A stretch of 64,000 bases of DNA from Bolinopsis microptera (lineage: Eukaryota > Ctenophora > Tentaculata > Lobata > Bolinopsidae): positions 8,173,303 through 8,237,302 of the forward strand of contig NC_087075.1 in assembly GCF_026151205.1 (NCBI RefSeq). The letters run 5' to 3'. Below the pieces are notes generated by a model. It saw only the letters and a list, made by a program, of their open reading frames with translations, was not told where the DNA came from and searched no databases. Both the position numbers and the translations under genes were made by a program. Shown here in pieces: positions 58,001 to 64,000 of the stretch. Position 1 is the first letter of the stretch; every line of letters begins with the position of its first letter.

Positions 58001-61000
58001 GGCCACGTGATAAAAGGTCACGTGATAAAAGGAAGGCCACGTGATAAAAGGTCACGTGATAAAAGGTCGCGTGATAAAAGACGCGAGTAAGGTCTCATTG
58101 AACCAGAGGTATCAGGCAAATAGTGCGATTCTGCTCCTGCCTTAACACTAAATCGTATTATGTGCGGCAAATTTGGAGACAAAAAACCGCAATTAAACTG
58201 AAAAAAACTCTCAATCCTCATAGAAGGGTTTATGATCAGACTGGGGCTAGTTGAGCTGGTAATGACTGATAAGCATAAATGTGTAATGTGTAATGTGTAA
58301 CAAACATGTGTATATAACCCAAAGTGACTAAAGTTACTCAATTTCAATCTGTTGAGGGATTGCGATTCAGCTTGACCAGTCATTCATTTGCCAAGATTCA
58401 CCCTCTTTTGTTTTTTTCCGGGCCAGAAGAAAACTACCGACTGCCAAGGTATGATGCCAAGGCAGTCGAGACCTTTTATTGAGACCCGATATAATAATAA
58501 TCTTTTGTATATTATATGTTTTTCCTGATTTTTGAAATAATATATATAATAAAAGATATTTCATTGTCTTTTTGGGGCCTTTCTTCCGGAGTTGTGACTT
58601 GTGAGCGTTCGTGGAAACTGGCCATAAATAGTTCCTGGCACGAATTGTATCACAGCTCGGGAATCGCTTACCAATGTTTGCTAATATTGTAAATTAGTTG
58701 CTAAATTTCTTTTCCTTTTGTATCTTAAGCACTTTTGTCAGAAAACGGCAGATCTAATTAGCACTGATTACCAAATGCAATTTGTATGTCACTGGCCGAG
58801 TTTTTCACCTTTTTTCGTGTTTTTGTTAACTTTTATGATGTTTTTCCGCGCGAAAATGTTGATATTATCTGTCATCGATTTTATAGTTTTATCAAAGTTT
58901 ACCCTACTAGATCTATTAAATAATAATATTGCTATTATTTATCTTCGTCAATACATATTATTATACGCAAAATAGAAAATGCTTTTCTACACTACTGCAA
59001 AAAATCTGTTTCCAGATACCGCTGGAGAATGATATACAACGAATTTCTGCCATTTATAACACCATCCCAAAACAGCAATCCAACACCAGAATCATCTGAT
59101 TTTCAATATGAAACTATCAAATCGAGCACCAACGAAAATATATCTGAAACAAACCGAAAACAATCATCAACAAAGCATAGACTATACGGGATAGGACTAA
59201 TGGCCCTGACGAGCATCTTCGCCACCTTCAACGCATCAATAGCAAAATACCTGCAACACCTCCCAACTGGTGAGCTGGTGGTAATAGTGGGGCTCTACTC
59301 GCTTTGTGCTTCCTGTTTGGTCATCACTATGAGCGGGGTGTCTCTGTTTTACTTTCCTAATAAGAAGCTGGTCGCTGCTAGAGTTTTGGTGGGTACTGCT
59401 TCTTATGTTGCCAGAGTTTGGAGCTTCCAGATTCTCCCGTTAGGAGATGCCAGTGCGTTGGTTTCCACAGCTCCACTCTTCACAGGAGTTATAGCTAGAA
59501 TATTCATCAAGGAAACACTGAGTTTGGTGGATATTCTCTCCATGCCGGTGGGGTTATGTGGTGTAGTTCTCATATCAAAGCCTGTGATCTTGTTTAAGAC
59601 AGAGGAAGATCATGACCAGCCGCCGTGGTACAACTCCTTGGTACCTGTCTTCTCTGCTGTCACCCTAGCTATGATCAATGTAATGCAGAGGAAGCTAGGT
59701 GGATCAGTAGACAGTGTAATAATCTCATTTTACATTGTGGTGGCACAGCTGTGTGTTGGTACTGGATATGAGGCTGCTTTCTCTGGCAAATTCTTCGAAC
59801 AGCTACCCAAATGCTTGGCTCCCAGAACTCTTCTTGTGCTCTCGGGGGTTTGTCAACTTGCTTACTTTGTCACAGCTAACTTGACGTTAAAGTACGAGAA
59901 AGCTACCACCTCAACTCTCTTTAGGAATGTTGATACTGCGCTGGCGTTCTTTGTACAAGCAATAGTGTTTGGGGTGTCTGTGGAGACATTTTCGGTGGTC
60001 GGAGTGCTTTTGATTATGTTGGGAACCGCTGGCCTTACTCTAGCTAAAATATGCAATTTTACCTGTGGTGTAGAGTTCTGATTTTTAATTTTTGGGGGAA
60101 GCTTTCCTTGTTACTATTTTGCACACTTTTAGACGGAGGCAAGAGCCAATAAATATTAAATAAGGTATGATAGGTATGTACGTGTTAACATGATGTTATG
60201 AGATGTTGAAATTATGATGATTTATGAGATTACTGAATACTGACGAATCTGGAAAAATAACAAAGTCAAAAGATTTTATAACGGCAACGCGTAACGTAAC
60301 TGGCAAGCGCTCCCACCAGAATTTAGTAGCTTCTTAATCGTTGTAAACTCTTGCAGTTTTATGTACGAAAATAGGTGAAATCTTCATCTCAATGGTCTCA
60401 TTATATTCGACCCCTAATAATAATATCTTCAATCTTGCCGAATTAAAAGCATGGAAAAGGACTCAATACATTAATGACAAGCCATTTACAATGACTAATA
60501 ATAATTATAAATAAATAATATAATATATAAATAATAACGTACCATGTAGTGTGGCCATGACTTGGAGTCGTCACATATATCCCCCTTAAAGTCCTTGTCT
60601 TTATTCTCCTGACCAGGATTAGCTCTGTACACACAGTTATCTTGAGTGTTAGGATGGAAGTCTCCGTCTATATCATCGTCACAGCTGGCGAGAAAGTTGA
60701 CAGTTAGTGTTATATTTAGTTACATGATACTTGTCCTTGTCTCTTCCAACCGGATATTATCCAACTATCAGTATTTCAATCATGAGACTAATAAACAGCG
60801 AACTACTCCATCATTTGATACTAAGTAATGGGTACTTTAATAGTGATAGTGATTAGTGACCACCACACCATAATTTGACTACTTGATAACTAGTTACTAG
60901 TTACCAGTTAGTAACTGGCAGTACTAACCTATCTCCTATTCCATCTCCGTCTGTATCCCTCTGAGCAGAATTAGACTCGTACATACAATTATCACATTTA

Positions 61001-61040
61001 TCATCTACACCGTCGCCGTCACTATCTTTACCAGTGTTAT
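37083..61040 (-). CDS. Thrombospondin-like gene: TSP3 repeats, TSP C-terminal domain and LamG-like domain (14 exons seen, 5' incomplete)
   Basis: The exons on the minus strand are 61040-60929, 60684-60543, 55243-55122, 54595-54473, 54133-54054, 53904-53752, 53361-53287, 50190-50100, 39614-39472, 39274-39118, 38912-38805, 38643-38556, 38403-38261 and 37270-37104. All 13 junctions keep phase, giving about 567 residues. Exons 1-3 are calcium-binding type-3 repeats (DSDGDGVDDKCDNC, DADGDGVADVEDICP). Exons 4-10 form the thrombospondin C-terminal lectin-like domain (QFDGTFYV, GIIFGYQ, RFYLATW, QDPKHVTWDFNQAYRW, GDLYDKRIRGGRIGLYSF). Exons 10-14 form a LamG/concanavalin-fold domain (SFQISAWFKIAQ, NIRLYHNMGE, FKGQIDEIRIIHRLL). 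The product should be secreted extracellular matrix or adhesion protein. No N-terminal exons (signal, EGF) are recognised. The last exon either uses donor CAG|GTATTT or reads on to TGA at 37083. Confidence 0.88.
37414..38133. mobile_element. 720-bp palindromic MITE flanked by TTAA
   Basis: The two halves (about 355 bp each, meeting near 37770) are inverted copies. The ends are GGGGGCCGG and CCGGCCCCC inside TTAA sites (37410-37413 and 38134-38137). It lies in the last intron of the thrombospondin-like gene. Relatives are the solo end at 35200-35257 and the partial arm at 19180-19345. It is non-coding. Confidence 0.75.
39615..42339. other. Part of the 10.5-kb intron of the thrombospondin-like gene
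   Basis: No firm gene is seen. Several GTTACCATGGTAAC-like motifs occur (around 39626, 39660 and 40404). One weak plus-strand exon candidate at 40700-40855 is listed separately. The rest is AT-rich unique sequence. Confidence 0.45.
40700..40855 (+). CDS. Weak candidate first exon with signal-peptide-like start
   Basis: The ATG at 40700 gives MEAKLCILSALFVLSVRTAS, which looks like a signal peptide. The frame runs to a possible donor, TTTACAG|GTTAAAA, at 40855. No downstream exon or homology is recognised, so this may be chance. Confidence 0.15.
42340..44390 (-). pseudogene. Incomplete rhodopsin-family GPCR nested in the thrombospondin-like gene
   Basis: Exons on the minus strand: 44390-44276 (ATG, MSNSSIGEMFGTVAM, start of helix 1), 43714-43571 (LINASLVSLF, then YINLACSDLAFSLWGVAF, helix 2 with the conserved aspartate) and 43300-43165 (the cysteine of GVMCTAIPL before helix 3, then PIAVDRLVAVYSPM, the D-R-x end of helix 3). 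Phases agree. The next in-phase exon, from 42460, reads SSSRYFGLIRSVTRA and meets a TAG, but the same frame then resumes as TSLCMIGTLCWLVFSLLG, a plausible helix 4. I find no helices 5-7 downstream. The receptor may therefore be a decayed copy, or its remaining exons were missed. The ICL/helix-3 sequence is class A, and opsin-like ancestry is possible but unproven. Confidence 0.6.
44391..47211. other. Intronic sequence, nothing recognised
   Basis: This AT-rich part of the large intron of the thrombospondin-like gene, upstream of the nested GPCR, carries no recognisable exon. Two CACGTGAT boxes lie near 47075 and 47094. Confidence 0.45.
47212..47471. repeat. 37-bp minisatellite, seven units
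   Basis: The unit contains ACGTCCTGGAGGGGGGTTC followed by TTAAAACATATAGCTT. Seven nearly identical copies differ mainly in the length of the G run and in ACCTT versus AGCTT. Confidence 0.85.
47472..50099. other. Intronic sequence with GTTACCATGGTAAC-like motifs
   Basis: No gene is recognised. The 89-residue frame at 47805-48074 lacks any known motif. Around 48595-48675 and 48900-49000, phrases of the type CTATGGTAACC recur in a loose cluster. Confidence 0.45.
50838..53236 (+). CDS. CR1-like reverse transcriptase, open over about 800 residues
   Basis: The frame is already open at the truncation point (YVAEVKVNPTS) and first shows the end of the AP endonuclease, LSDHSLVEIQL. Reverse transcriptase motifs follow in order: QYITPIYKKGDRTDPANYRP, NQHGFRKKRSCMTQLL, IYLDFAKAFDKVDH, ASGVPQGTVLGPILF, and the catalytic FADDTKLIG. 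A long C-terminal part ends LRSITLLDSFKVGLGRFM. This order and the wording of each block match CR1/Jockey-group LINEs. No stop interrupts the frame, so insertion is probably recent. Because the endonuclease is missing, the copy is not autonomous. It is the longest open frame in the window. Confidence 0.88.
50838..53265 (+). mobile_element. 5'-truncated CR1-like LINE
   Basis: The element begins inside its endonuclease domain and ends shortly after the open frame, where ACCAAAACGT is repeated (about 53241-53260), as CR1/L2 elements often end in short direct repeats. It lies antisense in an intron of the thrombospondin-like gene, and its 3' end is only some 20-40 bp from the splice donor at 53286. 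No target duplication was identified. Confidence 0.8.
54604..54675. repeat. 11-bp tandem repeat (ATTCCAATTAC)
   Basis: About six copies lie immediately upstream, in the sense of the gene, of the thrombospondin exon at 54595-54473. Confidence 0.8.
54852..55110. repeat. 37-bp minisatellite carrying copies of a splice donor
   Basis: About seven units of 37 bp each contain TATCACAATGTACCTGC and ACTAAAGTAAGTTACAATAA. Read on the minus strand, every unit contains GCAGGTACATTGTGA, which repeats the donor of the adjacent exon (TTTAG|GTACATTGT at 55122). The array fills the intron directly downstream of that exon. Confidence 0.85.
55244..55795. repeat. 44-bp minisatellite carrying copies of a 3' splice site and exon start
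   Basis: Around 13 units of 44 bp contain CAGCATCGGCATCATTTACC followed by TGGGGTAACA. Read on the minus strand each unit gives TACCCCAG|GTAAATGATGCC plus GATGCTGA, which is the acceptor of the exon at 55243 and its first 20 or so bases. The array begins at the exon's own acceptor and extends upstream through the intron. Confidence 0.88.
55796..57366. other. Intronic sequence with a transposon arm and AT repeats
   Basis: This part of the large intron between exons 2 and 3 of the thrombospondin-like gene contains the solo transposon arm at 56156-56703 and a tandem ATATATAGTGT run at about 56822-56880. No gene is recognised. Confidence 0.5.
56156..56703. mobile_element. Solo arm of the long-inverted-repeat transposon
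   Basis: It starts GTACAGACAGATCCGTCTGA and follows the left arm of 7327-10135 for about 548 bp, ending at TTTCAAGAATAC. The preceding dinucleotide is TT, not TA. It is a truncated relative with no second end. Confidence 0.75.
57368..58082. repeat. CACGTGATAAAAGG minisatellite (E-box array)
   Basis: About 0.7 kb consists of alternating units of 14 bp (GTCACGTGATAAAAG) and 19-21 bp (GAAGGCCACGTGATAAAAG). Nearly every unit contains a CACGTG hexamer, giving dozens of E-box sites. It lies 0.9 kb upstream of the SLC35G-like gene and within an intron of the antisense thrombospondin-like gene. Confidence 0.9.
58083..59028. other. Region between the E-box array and the SLC35G-like gene
   Basis: No gene is recognised. 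Near 58723-58751 is another copy of ACTTTTGTCAGAAAACGGCA preceded by CTTAAGC, the dispersed motif seen around the DUF7869-like region. The promoter of the SLC35G-like gene must lie at the right end. Confidence 0.4.
59029..60081 (+). CDS. SLC35G-like (EamA/DMT-fold) transporter, single exon
   Basis: The ATG at 59029 opens a 350-residue frame, normal for ten-helix drug/metabolite-type carriers. The first 50 residues are hydrophilic, then MALTSIFATFNASIAKYL starts helix 1. Two EamA halves follow: the first includes ARVLVGTASYVARVW and LPLGDASALVSTAPLFTGVI, the second LVPVFSAVTLAMINVMQRKL, NLTLKYEKATTSTLFRNVDT and a last helix before KICNFTC. The repeat structure, helix count and the P-L-x-x-A-x-A-L-x-x-T-x-P segment match SLC35G1-type membrane proteins. 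The substrate is unknown. It lies antisense inside an intron of the thrombospondin-like gene, and an AATAAA follows at 60148. A retrocopy origin would explain the absence of introns, but no poly-A tail is seen. Confidence 0.85.
   Translation: MIYNEFLPFITPSQNSNPTPESSDFQYETIKSSTNENISETNRKQSSTKHRLYGIGLMALTSIFATFNASIAKYLQHLPTGELVVIVGLYSLCASCLVITMSGVSLFYFPNKKLVAARVLVGTASYVARVWSFQILPLGDASALVSTAPLFTGVIARIFIKETLSLVDILSMPVGLCGVVLISKPVILFKTEEDHDQPPWYNSLVPVFSAVTLAMINVMQRKLGGSVDSVIISFYIVVAQLCVGTGYEAAFSGKFFEQLPKCLAPRTLLVLSGVCQLAYFVTANLTLKYEKATTSTLFRNVDTALAFFVQAIVFGVSVETFSVVGVLLIMLGTAGLTLAKICNFTCGVEF
60148..60153 (+). terminator. Polyadenylation signal AATAAA of the SLC35G-like gene
   Basis: A canonical hexamer 67 bases after the stop codon on the coding strand. 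Confidence 0.6.
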
Positions 61041-62779
61041 CTGGAGTGGTATTATCAAGTTAACTCAAGGTAAAACCAAGGGGACTGCTGCCATGGCAAA
61101 TGAGAGACTGTCGCCATGGTTACCAAGGTACTGAAACTGATGATGCGTGTTTATTCAAGAGTTTTACAGTTTTGAGGACCCTGTTGACGTGATGATTTTC
61201 AAGAAGTGAGTTTTACCTCACATGATGAGCAACTGGCTGAGTGACAAAACCACTTCAGACTTACAAATTTTTTGACAGTCCTGGATCTCCTTTTCAAGAT
61301 CATTATCATTATCATTATTTCTTTATTCAGATTACAAGATACCAAAACGGTTATTTCTAACTCAGTAATTTCCCAGCCTCCACCGTTAGGCAAACTTTCT
61401 CCGTCAGAGCCGAACAAGTGCTCCAGATCACGGATTTGTTTTAAGATCTGGTTTCTACCAGTCTACTTTTAGGGTCGACAAACTAACTTCCCTGTAACTA
61501 CCTCAACCGTTCAATCGTGCAGTAAATACTGCTCCACCTTTTTATTTTACGTCGGCTTCCTGGATGGATACTTCATAATTACTTGGATATCGCATGAACG
61601 ATTCCACTTCATTTATACTATGTGTCTATGTTACCCGCGGTATATTGCGAATATCCAGACGATTTAACGTTAAAATATTGCTTGAAGCTGTTTAACAGAT
61701 TTGAATTAATTTACGAATTCTAAATTTGTGACAGTCTTCATACCACAAATATTAGCCAATCTGAGACGGTCAGCGAGAGCTAACTTGTGCGTTATTCGAA
61801 CTTAATATTGGGTAAAGGACTAGACAGGTATCTGGTATATCCGTTTTAAGCCTGCAAGAAATTAACTATTTATTTAAGCAAATTGAAGTAATTTTAGCTT
61901 TAGTCTGACGACTGAACTAAAGGGCTATTTAGCTGAAAGACTCGGTATTTGATTTAACGGCAGACAACTATAATTGGTAAGAGTGATCGTCGGTTTTAAG
62001 CAACACTCAATAGACATCCTTTGGTTTACAATTTACATTAAAATTGTGTTCAGAATAATCTTATTCAATGATCATGAAGAAAGAAAGAAAGAATTCCTCT
62101 GGGGAAACAAACTAAGATCGAACAGAGGGAATGGTTTAGAAAACCCGACAAGACTTTACGAAGAAGAAACAGCTAAAACTATGTAATATTATTACTAGTC
62201 CGAAGGAAACCTGGGCAGTATGCAAGAAGCCTGACCTAGTCCGCGGACCACCGCCGGACCAGTCTGCGGACCGAAACCTGTCGAAAATATTATGCTTGTT
62301 GGATGATGTATATTATATATATATATATATATTATATAACTTGTTTTATTCTATTCCACTTATTTTATTTACGGGATCATTCTTCCTGTCAGTGATGTAA
62401 ATATATTGACAGCATCTCAATGTTTCTACCGTTTTAACAATTGAATTTTTTTTTCTTTAAATATTTGTTTCCGGGAAGATAAAACATATGGTCTAGGATC
62501 TGTATATTAAGAAAATCAATGAAATTAATAGAACATGATAAAAGCATTAAAAGAAGTAAAAAGATTGCGGCACAAGTTTGTTTTTGCTGACAATATGTTG
62601 AAAGCAAAGTTACTACGTAAATTTAGAGTCTTTTATATTCTCATCTTAGAAACACAATGACCCAAAACAAAACATTAAAACTCTGAAGAAGTATCTCATT
62701 TCTGATCATGTGCGAGCTCTAAGAACTGTAAGAATGAGACAAATATTGCTTTATATCTGGAGATCTCGAGCTCAGGATT
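61041..62779. other. Interval between the GPCR and the first recognised thrombospondin exon
   Basis: No EGF-like or further type-3 repeat exon is recognisable, so the 5' part of the thrombospondin-like gene is unexplained. 61270-61440 read on the minus strand ends in (AATGAT)n after GAATAAAG and looks like the 3' tail of a LINE. A (TA)n run lies at about 62310-62335. A GGACC-rich palindromic stretch lies at 62237-62273. Confidence 0.4.
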
Positions 62780-64000
62780 TTAACTTGTTCTTTCGCCACT
62801 GGAGGGGTCTTGATCTCTTCTGTAGAATGAATTACTAGGTCTGACAGATGTCCCTGAAGGAAATTTAACTGTTTCAAGCTTGTTCGTCACTCTTCTGTGA
62901 TAACTAAACTATTGACATTAATTGTAATGAGTTGACAAAACATTATTTATCATTACTAATTCATTAATTATGCTTAATTAATAATTATTACACATCTGCT
63001 ATTACGCATAAATGTATTATTCCACAAATTTTCTTACTTCTTACCTCGAAATATCCTAGTAGAGACATGATGAGTAACGCTATCTACAACAGTTGAACGC
63101 CCATTTAGCTGAAACCACAAGAACTCTCTAAAGCTCAGAACCGTCAGACAGTAAATGTAAAAGTTGCTGATGGTATTAAAAGAGAGGCACACCCCTGATA
63201 ATCTCAAGAAGTCTGTGTGGAAGAAACCTTGGCGGTCAGGGTAATTTGACTCTGCTATACGGTATATAGCATAAGGTAGGATTGATATACAGTACATGAT
63301 AGCCGTGAACACTGCGGTCATCATTCCCTGCCACCGCTGGGTCCCTCCACATTTCTTGGAATGTTTTCTGGATTTTATGAGGTGGAAAAGCAGTACGACA
63401 GTAACTAATATTACTATGAGATTAGGAATTACCATGAAGGTGAAAAATTGGATGGGTTTTAGTAACTCCCATCGCTTGGACGAGAAATGATAACTGCACA
63501 CACTAGTTCTACAGTCAAACCGGACATCTTTACTGTCCACAATAAGGAATATCGCAGGAACAGCCAGAGACAGAATCCAGAGGAACGCACAGCAAAAATT
63601 AGCTTTTCCTCTGGAGAGAGCACTACTGCGTAGAGGACGCTTCACTATGATGAGCTTACTAGATGTGAGAGCACAGATAAAGAGAAGACCTGCCAGACTG
63701 AAATAGTAGGTCCCATACGCGGTGAAGAAACACAGAGCATCACCCAGCATCCATCCATCCGCTACCATCGCTATAAACTTAGGGAGCACGTAGACGATCG
63801 AAACCATGAGGTCACTCACAGCTATGTGATGGATAACAGATGTTATAAAAGGATGCAGTTTGAGAGCTCTGTACTTGACACTGGCTACCAGGATGATAGT
63901 GTCCCCGATGAAGGAGGAGAGGAGCACGAAGAGGTAGTAGCTAGCCAGGGCGTATCTTTTAGAAGTTTCTATACCAAACTGGGATTTGTCGGAGTATTCT
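62780..64000 (-). CDS. Rhodopsin-family GPCR, 5' end beyond the window
   Basis: The frame is open from the right edge (EYSDKSQFGIETSKRYALAS) to 63045, where CGAG|GTAAGAAG is a strong donor. The next exon, 62853-62780, follows acceptor CCTTCAG in phase and ends TSVRPSNSFYRRDQDPSSGE before the TAA stop. Helices seen: the first from about 63950, the second with HHIAVSDLMVSIVYV, the third after the cysteine in GDALCFFTAY, and the seventh with NTISNFYIYCL. The usual D-R-Y is replaced by TSSKLIIVKRPL and NPxxY by SNFYIY, so this is a divergent class A receptor. The ligand cannot be inferred. If unspliced, the protein would stop six bases into the intron (RGKK). Confidence 0.85.

Noticed and set aside
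57368-58082. CRISPR-like direct repeats
   Set aside because: There are no unique spacers. It is a eukaryotic minisatellite.
61199-61417. Frame with FGSDGESLPNGGGWEITEL as a possible upstream thrombospondin exon
   Set aside because: No cysteine or calcium-binding pattern is present, and the segment ends in a microsatellite like the 3' tail of a LINE.

Overview
The window is animal nuclear DNA. Most genes are split by GT-AG introns that keep reading frame across every junction I could check. The proteins are metazoan (thrombospondin, rhodopsin-type GPCRs, SLC-type carriers), and the intergenic space is full of transposable elements and minisatellites. I cannot name the species. The LDLa-ectodomain GPCR and the mixture of MULE, hAT, TTAA-type, Crypton-like, RTE-like, CR1-like and Penelope-like elements would suit a marine invertebrate, possibly a non-bilaterian.

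Layout. 0-6 kb is repeat-rich and holds a deleted FLYWCH/MULE transposon (3333-5114). 6.3-12.5 kb (+) is an LDLa-domain GPCR gene split by a 2.8-kb inverted-repeat transposon and carrying two apparent frame breaks. 13.05-15.8 kb (-) is an 11-exon MFS carrier of the SLC18B1 type. 16-23 kb is non-coding, with a 21-bp satellite, a second copy of the 2.5-2.8-kb transposon and a small hAT MITE. 23.8-31.5 kb looks like a large composite mobile region: a broken DUF7869-like gene (+), a broken tyrosine-recombinase-like gene (-), and an APE-type LINE that is itself interrupted by a Penelope-like fragment. 31.86-33.9 kb is a TTAA-flanked element. 33.94-34.94 kb is a foldback element with a 9-bp target duplication.

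35.7-36.1 kb (-) encodes a small secreted eight-cysteine protein. From about 37.1 to 61.0 kb (-) runs one large gene. Its 14 recognised exons encode thrombospondin type-3 repeats, a complete thrombospondin C-terminal domain, and then a LamG-like (concanavalin-fold) domain. Its introns host other genes: an incomplete rhodopsin-family GPCR on the same strand (42.3-44.4 kb), a CR1-like LINE (+), an SLC35G-like carrier (+, 59.0-60.1 kb) and several MITEs and minisatellites. Two minisatellites appear to be built from the splice junctions of the exon they flank. A further GPCR (-) runs off the right edge (62.8-64.0 kb).

The most unusual structures are the exon at 55.1-55.2 kb boxed between splice-site-derived minisatellites, the thrombospondin-plus-LamG architecture, the transposon whose first two bases supply the splice donor in the LDLa GPCR, the DUF7869/recombinase composite element, and a 0.7-kb minisatellite made of CACGTG boxes. 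Exon coordinates come from reading splice consensus and phase by eye. Between about 37.2 and 38.8 kb they may be off by one.
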